A stretch of DNA of 64,000 bases from Flavobacterium sp. 90 (lineage in GTDB: Bacteria > Bacteroidota > Bacteroidia > Flavobacteriales > Flavobacteriaceae): contig NZ_SMGE01000001.1 in assembly GCF_004339525.1 (NCBI RefSeq), positions 1-64,000 of the forward strand, given 5' to 3'. Positions 50,233 through 59,623 of this stretch are shown piece by piece. How positions within the stretch are numbered: position 1 is the stretch's first letter; the number at the start of each line of letters is the position of its first letter. The notes below the pieces were generated by a model. That model was given only the letters and a program-made list of their open reading frames with translations. It was not told the DNA's origin and did no database searches. Position numbers and translations under genes: made by a program.

Positions 50233-51516
50233 TTAATTAATCAGTTGTGCTAATTGCCTCGTAAGATTTTTTCTTGAATATTGTTGTAATCCAACGCCAT
50301 ATGATTGTAATTTCCCTTCCAAAAACTGATTATAAAAGTCCAAAATTACACTTTTTAATTTCGCTTTCTCAGAATAATCAAAAAATACTCCCGTATTTGT
50401 CTCTGTTATAATATCGGCAAAATCTGAACCTTGCGGTCCAATTGCAATTATTGGGCGATTTGAGACCATATATTCGAATAATTTACCCGGAATAATACTT
50501 TTGGTATCTTCTGAATTTATCTCTATCAAAAGTAAAACCTGTGACTTTTTTTGATGCGCAATTGCTTCATGATGCGAAACATAACCGAGAAGATTCAAAT
50601 AATCATTCAAATTAAACTCTGTTATAGCATCCAGAACTTCCTGACTTACGGCTCCAATTAGTTTAATTTCTAAATGTGATTTAAAATCCGGAATTTCCTG
50701 TAACAATTCAACCAGACATTCCCATAAAAATCTTGGGTTTCTATCTGATAAAAATGATCCAATATGTGCTAAAGTAAATTTGGTATCTAAAGTTTGTTTT
50801 TCAACATTTTCGATATCATAACCATTTGTAATAACCGAAATTGGCTTGTTTGTAATGGCTTGAAATTCGGCTTTTGTAGTTTTACTCGTTACTATAATAG
50901 TATCTGCAGTATTAAGAACTTGATGTTCTAATTGTTTGTGTTTTTTATCTGCGTAAGATGATAAACGCAATGCTTTATGATATCCAATTGTTGTCCACGG
51001 ATCGCGGAAATCAGCAAACCATTTTACGTTTAGTTTTTCTTTTAATTCTAATCCTATCAAATGTAAACTATGCGGTGGCCCGGAAGTTACAATAGTATCA
51101 ATATTATTCTCTTTGATATATTTTTCAAGATAAGAAACAGAAGGCTTTACCCAAAAAACGCGCGCATCGGGAATAAAAAGATTTCCTCGAACCCAAAGAA
51201 AAGTTTTATCTAAAAATGTTTGCTTTTTTTTATGTGGAAAAATTCCGGAACTAATTTTCTTGGTTTTATTTTTCGAAAAAATAGAAGCCAATTGATAAGG
51301 TTCCCAAATTTTATTTTTCAGAACAATTACTTTATCTGATATTTCACTCACCAAACCTTCATCGATTATTGGATAAGTTGGATTCTCCGGAACATAAACA
51401 ATAGGCTGAACACCAAATTCAGGCAGATATTTTACGAATTTTAACCAACGTTGTACGCCTGGTCCTCCAGCTGGTGGAAAATAATAGGTAATGATTAAGA
51501 GTTTTTTTTGTTCCAA
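50233..51516 (-). CDS. Glycosyltransferase, family 4-like
   Basis: 427 residues, GT-B fold. N-terminal domain starts LLIITYYFPPAGGPGVQRWLKFVKYLPEFG, the classic GT4 N-terminal motif. IDTIVTSGPPHSLHLIGL and WFADFRDPWTTIGYH follow. The C-terminal donor-binding domain contains FTLAHIGSFLSDRNP, LNDYLNLLGYVSHHEAIAHQKKSQVLLLIE and IIPGKLFEYMVSNRPIIAIGPQGSD. It transfers a sugar onto a cell-surface glycan in the cytoplasm; donor and acceptor unknown. The adjacent flippase gene suggests O-antigen-like or lipid-linked glycan synthesis. Confidence 0.92.
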   Translation of the reverse strand: MEQKKLLIITYYFPPAGGPGVQRWLKFVKYLPEFGVQPIVYVPENPTYPIIDEGLVSEISDKVIVLKNKIWEPYQLASIFSKNKTKKISSGIFPHKKKQTFLDKTFLWVRGNLFIPDARVFWVKPSVSYLEKYIKENNIDTIVTSGPPHSLHLIGLELKEKLNVKWFADFRDPWTTIGYHKALRLSSYADKKHKQLEHQVLNTADTIIVTSKTTKAEFQAITNKPISVITNGYDIENVEKQTLDTKFTLAHIGSFLSDRNPRFLWECLVELLQEIPDFKSHLEIKLIGAVSQEVLDAITEFNLNDYLNLLGYVSHHEAIAHQKKSQVLLLIEINSEDTKSIIPGKLFEYMVSNRPIIAIGPQGSDFADIITETNTGVFFDYSEKAKLKSVILDFYNQFLEGKLQSYGVGLQQYSRKNLTRQLAQLIN

Positions 51517-51552
51517 GAAATCTTTGAGTTTATTGTTTTATAAAGTGCAAAT

Positions 51553-51741
51553 TTAGAAGTTATTTAAAAACTTTGATTGTTTTTTAAATCGAATCCTATT
51601 AACCATCTTCAATGTATAAGACACTTCTATAATTATCATTAATCTTTCTAATCTTTCAAGATAAGAAAGTGACTTTATCTCGGCTATTCTCGCTTGTTCG
51701 ATGTTATCTAAACTCAATTCCATTGTCTTATCGATGTCCAT
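51553..51741 (-). CDS. Small protein, 62 residues, unknown function
   Basis: Starts MDIDKTMELSLDNIEQARIAEIKSLSYLERLERLMIIIEVSY and ends with a basic tail. Predominantly helical, no membrane span, no signal peptide. Its start overlaps the end of the preceding 86-residue gene by 14 bp, and 36 bp separate it from the glycosyltransferase gene, so it fits as a member of the operon. The sequence composition is protein-like, but no family is known to me. Confidence 0.55.
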   Translation of the reverse strand: MDIDKTMELSLDNIEQARIAEIKSLSYLERLERLMIIIEVSYTLKMVNRIRFKKQSKFLNNF

Positions 51742-51988
51742 ATGAGACTTTTATTTTCCTAAAAATTATAAATAAGACATACAACAAAAGTAACCCATTT
51801 AAAATCATCCAAAAATTGTAAAATCCCCAAACAATTTTATACTCTATTTTCATACTTGAAAAGCTAAAATATTCTCCCTGACTTTCATCATAGAAGTCAT
51901 CATAACCCATCATAAAAACTCCGCAAAAAATAAATACTGCAATGTCTAAAAAGACAAAAAGAACTATTTTTAGAATTTTCAGAAGCAT
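51728..51988 (-). CDS. Small two-span membrane protein, unknown function
   Basis: 86 residues. Spans at about 5-27 (ILKIVLFVFLDIAVFIFCGVFMMGY) and 53-76 (WGFYNFWMILNGLLLLYVLFII), with an acidic loop DDFYDESQGEYF between. Not recognised. It lies 24 bp after the YfhO gene on the same strand and overlaps the next small gene. Confidence 0.65.
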   Translation of the reverse strand: MLLKILKIVLFVFLDIAVFIFCGVFMMGYDDFYDESQGEYFSFSSMKIEYKIVWGFYNFWMILNGLLLLYVLFIIFRKIKVSYGHR

Positions 51989-52012
51989 AATTTAGCTGAG
52001 ACTGGAAATCAA

Positions 52013-54454
52013 TTACTGATTACTTGTGACTTTTCTATTCTTTCTTTCGAAATAAACTCCACCAATCAAAAGTAATAGCATTCCAATGCAACTTACTAAA
52101 GTAATTGTTCCTCCAGTTTTTACAACCTGTGGCTCAAATTTAAACTCTATTGTATGTTTTCCTCCAGGAACTTCCATTGCTCTTAATACATAATCAACCG
52201 GGAAATGATCTGTTAACTGACCATCAATGTAAGCATTCCATCCGTTTTTATAATACATTTCAGAGAATACTGCTAAACCGTCTTTTCCGTTATCAGATTG
52301 GTATTTAATATAGTTTGGTTTATATTCTACAACTTTAATTGTTCCCGTTGTATCCCATTGTTTTTTCATTCGGGCATTTCTAAATTTACCTTCATGCTCA
52401 CGAACGTTAAAAACAGCTACAGTTTTAGTATCAATATGATCTAAAGCTTTCATAACATCGTCTGGTTTATTCACCAATTTTACGGTACTTACAAACCAAG
52501 CGTTTCCGTTTGCATCAGGATTTACAACAGGAAATTCTTTACCTTCTTTATCAGTCTGAATAATGTATTTTACATTCAGCATATTCAGCACTTCAATATT
52601 GTTTTTTGCAATTTGATAATCAAATAACTGCTGCATTCTTCTAGGTTTTGCAGCATGATATCCTCCTATCGAATGATGGAAATAAGAAGCGCGTGCACTA
52701 GAAAGGTTTCCGTTTACTTCAAAAACTCTGTAATGTGAAGTATCTTTTAAAATTTGAGCATCAGAAGGTGTTTCCTGAAATGGAGCTGCAATTTCTGCAG
52801 GACTCACAAAATCTTTAGCCGAAACATATTTTTTATCCACAAAAAACAAATCGAAAATCATTAAAAGACCAACGATTATTAACGTAGTATTTTGAGCCAG
52901 TTTATTTTTTATAAACAACCATAAGATTCCAAAAGTTAATACAATAAAAAAGCCTGAACGTAATAAATCTGCTGAATACAAACTCATTCTGTCTTCTTTT
53001 AAAGCATCAACAAAAGCTGGTCCGTAGGTTTGCATGAAATAACTATCGCTGCTTCCTGTAAAATGAAACGCACTTTTAGCAATTACTAAAATCAAAATAA
53101 CACCTAATCCAAAAACACCCGTTTGTACTAATGCTTTCTGTTGTTTTTTAGGTTCTTCTTTAGCTTTAAAAAAGGACTGTAATCCCATAATAGCCAAGAC
53201 AGGAAAGCACAATTCAAGAATAACCTGAATCGATGATACTGCTCTAAACTTATCATACATTGGAACGTAATCAATAAAGAAGTCTGTTAGTAATCCGAAA
53301 TTTTTTCCCCATGAAAGCACTAAAGAAACTAATGCTCCGGAAAGAAATACATATTTTATTTTTCGATCATCAATGAATAATGCTAAAACTCCCAAAAAGA
53401 AAACTACAACTCCAATATAAGCCGGAGCAGCAACAATAGGCTGATCTCCCCAATATGTTGGCATTCCTGATACAAAATCCTGAGCTTGCTCTGACGGAAC
53501 TCCTTGTTCGATCATAAAAGAATACATTCGGCTATCAGTTCCAACATTTTCATGATTTGAACCTCCAAAAAGTCTTGGTACAATCAAGTTGAAACTTTCT
53601 GCAATTCCATAACTGTATTCTGTAATATATTCTCTGCTTAAAGCGTTTTCGTTTGTCTTTTTTGTTCCATCAGGATTGAAAGTCAATTCGCTGTTACTAC
53701 GAGTACTAAATTTAGCGTATTCGCTTGTCGCCATTAAATTGGTAGCATTTGCACCAATCGCAAAAATTCCGGCTACAGCCAAAGTTCCTATTGCAATTAA
53801 GAGTGGCTTATATTCTTTTTCTTTGATAAATTGAAAAGCAAAATATCCTGAAAGTATCAATAAGAAAATCAATAAATAATAAGTCATTTGAAAGTGATTT
53901 GCATTCACTTCAAGTGCAACCGCAAACATTGTGAGCAAACCTCCCCAAATATATTTTTTCTGGAAAACCATTATAAATCCGGCAATAACCAATGGCATAT
54001 AAGCAATTGCATGCGCTTTTGCATTATGACCAACACCAAGTATAATGATTAAATAGGTAGAAAAACCAAAGGCAATTGCTCCAATAAATGCTTTTAAAGG
54101 ATCTGTTTTTAAGACTAATAATAAACCATAAAAACCTAAAAAGTATAAAAACAAATAATCTGCCGGACGAGGTAAAAAACGTAAAATATCGTCTACTTGT
54201 CCCACTAAATCATTAGGATAATTTGCTCCTAATTGATAAGTTGGCATCCCGCCAAATGCTGAATTTGTCCAATAGGGTTCAGAATGTTCTGCTGCTCTAA
54301 AGTCATTTTGCTCTTTTGCCATTCCGGTATATTGAGCAATATCCGATTGGAAAATTTGTTTTCCTTGTAAAACAGGATAAAAATAAATTAAAGAAACGAG
54401 AATAAACCCTAATATAACAAGGGCATGCGGATAGAACTTATTTACTATTTTCAA
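52013..54454 (-). CDS. YfhO-family membrane protein
   Basis: 813 residues with an N-terminal span followed by many more (about 12-14 in all), a large extracytoplasmic insert and a C-terminal span (about 780-800) before a basic tail. Recognised from the YfhO start (LVILGFILVSLIYFYPVLQGKQIFQSDIAQY), the GMPTYQLGANYPND block, and the C-terminal VFSEMYYKNGWNAYIDGQ...VDYVLRAMEVPGGKHTIEFKFEP, all standard for Bacteroidota members. In Firmicutes relatives glycosylate lipoteichoic acid as GT-C-like enzymes; in Bacteroidota the role is unknown. 51 bp downstream of the DUF4834 gene. Confidence 0.95.
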   Translation of the reverse strand: MKIVNKFYPHALVILGFILVSLIYFYPVLQGKQIFQSDIAQYTGMAKEQNDFRAAEHSEPYWTNSAFGGMPTYQLGANYPNDLVGQVDDILRFLPRPADYLFLYFLGFYGLLLVLKTDPLKAFIGAIAFGFSTYLIIILGVGHNAKAHAIAYMPLVIAGFIMVFQKKYIWGGLLTMFAVALEVNANHFQMTYYLLIFLLILSGYFAFQFIKEKEYKPLLIAIGTLAVAGIFAIGANATNLMATSEYAKFSTRSNSELTFNPDGTKKTNENALSREYITEYSYGIAESFNLIVPRLFGGSNHENVGTDSRMYSFMIEQGVPSEQAQDFVSGMPTYWGDQPIVAAPAYIGVVVFFLGVLALFIDDRKIKYVFLSGALVSLVLSWGKNFGLLTDFFIDYVPMYDKFRAVSSIQVILELCFPVLAIMGLQSFFKAKEEPKKQQKALVQTGVFGLGVILILVIAKSAFHFTGSSDSYFMQTYGPAFVDALKEDRMSLYSADLLRSGFFIVLTFGILWLFIKNKLAQNTTLIIVGLLMIFDLFFVDKKYVSAKDFVSPAEIAAPFQETPSDAQILKDTSHYRVFEVNGNLSSARASYFHHSIGGYHAAKPRRMQQLFDYQIAKNNIEVLNMLNVKYIIQTDKEGKEFPVVNPDANGNAWFVSTVKLVNKPDDVMKALDHIDTKTVAVFNVREHEGKFRNARMKKQWDTTGTIKVVEYKPNYIKYQSDNGKDGLAVFSEMYYKNGWNAYIDGQLTDHFPVDYVLRAMEVPGGKHTIEFKFEPQVVKTGGTITLVSCIGMLLLLIGGVYFERKNRKVTSNQ

Positions 54455-54505
54455 TTTAGGCTGGTTTGGTTAAATGATGAATCCTACAACTTTTAGGACA
54501 CAAAC

Positions 54506-54790
54506 TTAATCTATTTCTTCGTAATCAACATAATCGCCAACCTTTTTGGTTTCGCGAGGATTCTTTGCATTGGCAGTATCAATGATTATCTCATCATTGT
54601 TTGTACGCGTTTTTTGCCATGTATTATCCTGACTATATTGTTGTTGTCTCTGAAAATTCTCTCCTGCTTTTTCCACGGCTTTCTTTACCAATACCGGTAA
54701 AAATATTCTAGCCAAAAACTTAAAAATATAATAAAATGCCACCATATAACATATGGCTTTTATTAAACCTGTAAAAGATGCTTCTTGCAT
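54506..54790 (-). CDS. DUF4834 family protein
   Basis: 94 residues. One membrane span at about 8-30 (IKAICYMVAFYYIFKFLARIFLP), then a soluble tail with GENFQRQQQY and the C-terminal TANAKNPRETKKVGDYVDYEEID, the family's most conserved part. Function unknown. It is the first gene of the YfhO run and is divergent from the outer-membrane protein gene. Confidence 0.88.
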   Translation of the reverse strand: MQEASFTGLIKAICYMVAFYYIFKFLARIFLPVLVKKAVEKAGENFQRQQQYSQDNTWQKTRTNNDEIIIDTANAKNPRETKKVGDYVDYEEID

Positions 54791-54870
54791 AATCGTATAA
54801 TTTTTTCCAAAATTAATAAATCAATCGTTTAAAATTAAAATATCAATCTTAAATAAATAATAAAATATAG

Positions 54871-54878
54871 TACATTTG
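54871..54878 (+). promoter_or_regulatory. Putative -7 box of the outer-membrane protein gene
   Basis: TACATTTG fits TAnnTTTG, 36 bp before the ATG at 54915. Confidence 0.45.
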
Positions 54879-54914
54879 AAATGCGTTATTACTTTTTAAT
54901 CAAAAAATACATCT

Positions 54915-55892
54915 ATGTTAAAAACTAAAAACTTATTTATTACAGCTCTTTTTTTTGTACCGCAAGTTTTTTTCGCACAATATACTGATATCATCAACTC
55001 CAATCGTCCAGGCGAAACAATGTCTGCATACGCAGTTGGAAAAACCGTATTTCAAGCAGAATTAGGTATTTACGGAATTAAAGAAAAACATGATTTACTA
55101 AGCTATGACTCGAATGGTTTTGGTACTGATTTAACGTTGCGTTATGGCGCATTTCTTGAAAAACTGGAATTTATTCTTGATCTTCAGTATCAAATGGAAA
55201 ACTTTGATACTCCTTATACCACTTATAAAAAGAACAATTTCAGACAAACTGTTTTAGGAGCTAAATATTTGATTTATGATCCTTATAAAAATTACAAAAG
55301 AACCGATAACATATACAGTTACAAGGCTAATCGCAGTTTTGACTGGCATTCATTAATTCCGGCGGTTTCAATATTTGCAGGGGCAAATTTTGTTGGCGCT
55401 GATAATCCTTATTATTTCTCTCCTCAATCTGCAATTTCTCCAAAAGTTGCATTGATTACTCAAAATCTTTTTGGAGGCGGAAAATGGGTTTTTGTAACCA
55501 ATATTATCGCTGATTACATTGGAACAGATTATCCTAGTTATGGTTACGTATTGACTTTAACACACGGATTTAACGACAGATGGTCTGGTTTTATCGAAAA
55601 TCAAGGTTACAAAAGTGATTTCTACAGTGATGCTATTCTTCGTGGTGGAGCAGCTTATTTAATTAATCCAAATCTTCAGGTTGATGCTTCTATAAGTACC
55701 AATTTCAAAAATACACCTTCTATATTATACGGAGGAGTTGGTGTTTCATGGCGTTATGACGGTCGTTACAAAGAGAAAGAAATAGAATATAAAAGCAACG
55801 AAAAAGCTAAGAAAAACAAGGATAACGAATTAGAACAGAAAGAAATCGATTATCAGGAAAAAGAAAGAAAACGTAAGTCTAAATACGAATAA
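54915..55892 (+). CDS. Outer-membrane channel of the phenol MetA_deg (transporter) type
   Basis: 325 residues. Signal peptide (MLKTKNLFITALFFVPQVFFAQ) then the typical N-terminal DIINSNRPGETMSAYAVGKTVFQAELG and repeated amphipathic strands (LEFILDLQYQME, RQTVLGAKYLIYDP, DRWSGFIENQGYKSD, LQVDASISTNFKNTPSILYGGVGVSWR). This pattern belongs to the outer-membrane family named after the meta-cleavage phenol degradation pathway; substrates are generally unknown. An unusual 50-residue Lys/Glu-rich tail (KEIEYKSNEKAKKNKDNELE...) follows the barrel, presumably periplasmic. Confidence 0.85.
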   Translation: MLKTKNLFITALFFVPQVFFAQYTDIINSNRPGETMSAYAVGKTVFQAELGIYGIKEKHDLLSYDSNGFGTDLTLRYGAFLEKLEFILDLQYQMENFDTPYTTYKKNNFRQTVLGAKYLIYDPYKNYKRTDNIYSYKANRSFDWHSLIPAVSIFAGANFVGADNPYYFSPQSAISPKVALITQNLFGGGKWVFVTNIIADYIGTDYPSYGYVLTLTHGFNDRWSGFIENQGYKSDFYSDAILRGGAAYLINPNLQVDASISTNFKNTPSILYGGVGVSWRYDGRYKEKEIEYKSNEKAKKNKDNELEQKEIDYQEKERKRKSKYE

Positions 55893-55935
55893 GAAATTAA
55901 TATTCTCCAAAAGAACACATTATAATACCATTTGA

Positions 55936-57054
55936 ATGATTACAATAAAAGAAGCCAAGTCTAAAAAAGAAATAACCGAGTATATAAAATTTCCTTTTTC
56001 ATTATATAAAGACAATCCATATTGGGTTCCGCCTATAATTGCAGATGAATTAGAATCATTTGACAAAACAAAAAACCCTGCTTTTGATAGCGCCGAAGCT
56101 TATTTTTATCTGGCGTACAAAAACAATGAAATTGTTGGTAGAATTACAGCTATCATAAATTGGTCTGAAGTTAACAACCAGCATAAAAGAAAAGTTCGTT
56201 TTGGCTGGTTTGATGTTATTGACGATATTGAAGTTACAAAAGCTTTATTGGAAAAAGTTTATGAATTAGGAAAACAACACAATCTTGAACATGTTGAAGG
56301 CCCAATGGGATTCTCAAATCTGGATAAAGTTGGAGTTCTTACGGAAGGTTACGACCAAATGGGGACGATGATTACGTGGTATAATAACCCATATTATGTA
56401 ACTCATTTTGAGCAATTAGGTTTTCAGCCAGAAAAAGAATATCTCGAAAGTATTTTTCCCTTCTCTAATGTTAAACCTGAGTTTTTCCTGAAAGCGCAAG
56501 AATTAATAAAGAAAAGATACGGTTTGCGCGCTCTGACTTTTACCAAAACAAAAGACATTATGCCACATGTTGACAAAATGTTTGATTTGTTTAATGAATC
56601 TTATGCCAATTTAGCTTCGTTTGTAGCTATTTCAGATATCCAGAAAGAGTATTTTAAAAAGAAATACATAAGTTTTATCAATCCGGAATATATCAAATTT
56701 GTAGTTGATAAAGAGGACAATTTGGTTGCTTTTAGTATTGTAATGCCAAGTTTTTCTGAAGCTTTACAAAAAGCAAAAGGAAAACTATTCCCATTTGGAT
56801 TTATCCATTTATTGAAAGCTCGTAAAAAGAGTAAAGATGTTGTTTTTTACCTTATCGGAGTTCATCCCGATTACCAAAACAAAGGTGTTACAGCAATTAT
56901 CTTTGATGAATATTTTAAAACTTTCTCTGAAAAAGGAATCCAAAATTGCATCAGAACTCCGGAATTAGCCGAAAATACAGCGATTCATTTATTATGGAAA
57001 AACTTTGATCCAAAAGTTCATTGCCGAAGAAAAACGTATTTGAAAAACCTTTAA
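55936..57054 (+). CDS. GNAT-family N-acetyltransferase
   Basis: 372 residues, longer than a single GNAT domain. The N-terminal half has DNPYWVPPIIADELESFDKTKNPAF and EIVGRITAIINWSEVN; the C-terminal half has the acetyl-CoA motif A region VFYLIGVHPDYQNKGVTAIIFDEYFKTF (Q-x-x-G-x kept). The combination matches a flavobacterial family often called N-acetyltransferase or hypothetical; the acceptor is unknown. Cytoplasmic. It stands 43 bp after the outer-membrane protein gene and probably shares its transcript. Confidence 0.85.
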   Translation: MITIKEAKSKKEITEYIKFPFSLYKDNPYWVPPIIADELESFDKTKNPAFDSAEAYFYLAYKNNEIVGRITAIINWSEVNNQHKRKVRFGWFDVIDDIEVTKALLEKVYELGKQHNLEHVEGPMGFSNLDKVGVLTEGYDQMGTMITWYNNPYYVTHFEQLGFQPEKEYLESIFPFSNVKPEFFLKAQELIKKRYGLRALTFTKTKDIMPHVDKMFDLFNESYANLASFVAISDIQKEYFKKKYISFINPEYIKFVVDKEDNLVAFSIVMPSFSEALQKAKGKLFPFGFIHLLKARKKSKDVVFYLIGVHPDYQNKGVTAIIFDEYFKTFSEKGIQNCIRTPELAENTAIHLLWKNFDPKVHCRRKTYLKNL

Positions 57055-57104
57055 TCAACATCAAGCAAATTTTATCCTTTTAAGAAATTTAGAGTAACTA
57101 TGAC

Positions 57105-57653
57105 ATGAAAAAAATATTTCTCATACTATCTCTGTTAACTTTGCTTTCATTTACTAAAGATGAAAATGATTTATTGTATCAAAATTACGCAAAAGCTGTA
57201 ATCAATCATGGTGATACTTTTCAACTTCATCTGGTTATCAAAGTAAAAAACCTTGATAATAACGAGATAAGAGAAATATGCACACAAGCGAATTCTCTAC
57301 AAAGTGCAATTCATCAAGAGTATAAAATTGATTATGATGACAAAGGACTAGAAAAGGCTCTGAAAATTGCATTAGAGAATAAAAGCAGATATTTCGAATT
57401 TAAAAACGATAGTGCATTATCTTATTTAGGCATTAAAGATTATTCCGAAAATGATTTAAAAGAATTAGAACGTAAAATTAATTTTGATTCTCTCGCTAAA
57501 TCAATTAAAAAGAAACAGAGTTGGTCCAAATATTTAGAAGATAAAGAATTAATAATGTACGCACATGCATTGTTTAACAGAGGAATTCTAACGGGAGAAA
57601 ACAATTGCCGTGGTGGAAAGCTCGTTTTTGTTGGTCCAAATACTCCTTGGTAA
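57105..57653 (+). CDS. Exported protein of unknown function
   Basis: 182 residues. A short signal peptide (MKKIFLILSLLTLLSFT) precedes a helical polar protein with a Lys/Glu-rich middle (DNNEIREICTQANSL, DLKELERKINFDSLAKSIKKKQ). Two cysteines (EICTQ, NNCRGG) might pair. No family recognised. It lies 50 bp after the acetyltransferase gene and is followed by a strong terminator. Confidence 0.7.
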   Translation: MKKIFLILSLLTLLSFTKDENDLLYQNYAKAVINHGDTFQLHLVIKVKNLDNNEIREICTQANSLQSAIHQEYKIDYDDKGLEKALKIALENKSRYFEFKNDSALSYLGIKDYSENDLKELERKINFDSLAKSIKKKQSWSKYLEDKELIMYAHALFNRGILTGENNCRGGKLVFVGPNTPW

Positions 57654-57664
57654 AATACATACAA

Positions 57665-57701
57665 AAATCCCATTCAACATATTGAATGGGATTTCTTTTT
57701 T
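57665..57701. terminator. Terminator between convergent genes
   Basis: AAATCCCATTCAA pairs perfectly with TTGAATGGGATTT around CATA, followed by CTTTTTTCT on the plus strand. Confidence 0.87.
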
Positions 57702-57732
57702 CTACAATTTTTTTATTTCTTTATTCCTCTTA

Positions 57733-58206
57733 TTATTGAGGACAATCTACGGCTGTAAGCGTATTTTTTTGATCAAATTTTAATTTTGATTTATCTTTAA
57801 AAGAAACTTTCCCGTTTGAATCTACAACATCTCCATATCCTTCAATAAATACTCCCTCTCTTTTCAGGAAAGCAACTTCTCTAACATAAGAAACTCCTTC
57901 AGACATGAATGTATAATCCGCAATCAAGGTATCACCTTTCATGTTTCCTATTAAAGTTCCTTCGTTTTTATCTTTTCCGGTTAAGTTGTAACTTAATTTC
58001 CCATTTACTTCCTGATGTGAATTTACATTAAAACTTAGCGCAACGATATTACCGTTTAATCTTGATGCAAAACACTGATCTCCCGCTGGCTCTGTAACCT
58101 CAGCTTCTTTTGGAGGATCTGGCGTAATTTCAGGTGCAGGTTCTGCCTTTTTGCAAGAAACTAAAACAACTAAAATAATTACTGTTATTGCTATTACTTT
58201 TTTCAT
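57733..58206 (-). CDS. Small lipoprotein of unknown function
   Basis: 157 residues. Signal peptide with lipobox Cys C18 (VLVSCKKAE), a Pro/Glu-rich linker (about 20-42), then a beta-rich domain (FASRLNGNIVALSFNVN, GKLSYNLTGKDKNEGTLIG, DTLIADYTFMSEGVSYVREVAFLKRE) with a possible disulfide between Cys 45 and Cys 155. The strand pattern suggests a small beta-barrel or lipocalin-like fold; that is an impression only. No operon partner. Confidence 0.75.
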   Translation of the reverse strand: MKKVIAITVIILVVLVSCKKAEPAPEITPDPPKEAEVTEPAGDQCFASRLNGNIVALSFNVNSHQEVNGKLSYNLTGKDKNEGTLIGNMKGDTLIADYTFMSEGVSYVREVAFLKREGVFIEGYGDVVDSNGKVSFKDKSKLKFDQKNTLTAVDCPQ

Positions 58207-58255
58207 AATTCTTCTTTTTACTGGTTTTGAATTATAAAATTAGCTCAAATAAAAA

Positions 58256-58288
58256 AAATCCATTCGCATAACGAATGGATTTTTTTAC
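58256..58288 (-). terminator. Terminator of the alpha-oxoamine synthase gene
   Basis: AAATCCATTCG pairs with CGAATGGATTT around CATAA; on the minus strand it is followed by a run of eight T. It is 34 bp past the stop. Confidence 0.85.
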
Positions 58289-58321
58289 ATAATTCCCATA
58301 CAGGAATCTATTTTCTAGAAA

Positions 58322-59584
58322 TTAAGCATCTAAATCAACTGTAGTTCTGCTTGCAATTTCTTTATAAGTACCGTTTTCTAATTTTTCACGAATTGCTTCA
58401 AATGCTGTTAACGTTTCGTCGATATCAGCTAAAGTATGTGAAGTTGTTGGAATCATTCTCAACAAAATAATTCCTTTTGGAATTACAGGATAAATTACAA
58501 TCGACAAGAAAATACCGTAGTTTTCTCTTAAATCATTTACCATTACCATTGCTTCAGGAACACTTCCTTGCAAATAAACTGGTGTTACACAAGTATTTGT
58601 ATCTCCAATATTGAAGTTTCTTGAACGTAAACCATTTTGTAATGCATTTACATTTTCCCAAAGTTTATCTTTTAATTCCGGGTGATTACGCAATAACTCT
58701 AAACGTTTCAAAGATCCAATTGTTTGAATCATTGGCAATGCTTTTGCAAACATCTGAGAACGTAAATTATATTTTAAATAATCAATAATATCCTGATCTG
58801 CAGCTACAAAAGCTCCAATATTAGCCATTGATTTTGCAAAAGTCGAGAAGTAAACATCGATACCATCCTGAACTCCTTGCTCCTCACCTGCTCCGGCTCC
58901 TGTTTTACCAAGAGTACCAAAACCGTGTGCATCATCAACTAATAAACGGAAATTATATTTTTCTTTTAAGGCAACAATTTCTTTTAATTTTCCTTGTTGT
59001 CCTCTCATTCCAAAAACACCTTCGGTGATAAACAAAATACCACCACCTGTTTCAGTTGCCATTTTTGTAGCACGTTGCAGGTTTTTTTCCATACTTTCAA
59101 GATCATTGTGTTTGTAGGTAAAACGTTTACCCATGTGTAAACGAACACCATCAATAATACAAGCATGAGAATCTACATCATAAACAATAATATCGTTTTT
59201 AGTTACCAAAGCATCAATAATAGACACCATTCCCTGATAACCAAAATTCAATAAATAAGCCGCTGGTTTCATTACAAACTCCGCTAATTCATTTTCTAAT
59301 TGTTCGTGGTATTTAGTATGTCCGGACATCATACGAGCTCCCATTGGGTAAGCTGCTCCGTATTGTGTTGCAGCATCAATATCCGCTTGACGAACCTCCG
59401 GATGATTTGCAAGACCTAAATAGTCATTCAAACTCCAATTTAAAATATCTTTTCCACCAAATTTCATTCTTGGACCAAGTTCACCTTCTAATTTAGGGAA
59501 TACAAAATAACCCTCAGCTTGTGAAGCCCATTTTCCTAATGGTCCTTTATTGTTCTGAATTCTTTCGAATAAATCTTTTACCAT
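58322..59584 (-). CDS. Alpha-oxoamine synthase (serine palmitoyltransferase / cysteate acyltransferase / Kbl-like)
   Basis: 420 residues, PLP fold type I. Lysine K251 in STFAKSMANIG forms the aldimine; the DDAHGFGTLG block (D217-H220) and H140 in DVDSHACIIDG are the standard cofactor contacts. YLGLANHPEV and GAAYPMGARMMSGHT match bacterial SPT-like proteins. These enzymes condense an amino acid with an acyl-CoA. Candidates are serine palmitoyltransferase (sphingolipids), cysteate fatty-acyltransferase (capnine sulfonolipids, known in Flavobacterium and Capnocytophaga) and glycine C-acetyltransferase. The sequence alone does not settle which; the Met-rich, SPT-like pocket makes a long-chain acyl donor more likely than acetyl-CoA. 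Confidence 0.88.
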   Translation of the reverse strand: MVKDLFERIQNNKGPLGKWASQAEGYFVFPKLEGELGPRMKFGGKDILNWSLNDYLGLANHPEVRQADIDAATQYGAAYPMGARMMSGHTKYHEQLENELAEFVMKPAAYLLNFGYQGMVSIIDALVTKNDIIVYDVDSHACIIDGVRLHMGKRFTYKHNDLESMEKNLQRATKMATETGGGILFITEGVFGMRGQQGKLKEIVALKEKYNFRLLVDDAHGFGTLGKTGAGAGEEQGVQDGIDVYFSTFAKSMANIGAFVAADQDIIDYLKYNLRSQMFAKALPMIQTIGSLKRLELLRNHPELKDKLWENVNALQNGLRSRNFNIGDTNTCVTPVYLQGSVPEAMVMVNDLRENYGIFLSIVIYPVIPKGIILLRMIPTTSHTLADIDETLTAFEAIREKLENGTYKEIASRTTVDLDA

Positions 59585-59623
59585 AAATATATTTTGAAGT
59601 AATAATTTTATTTATACAGGGTG

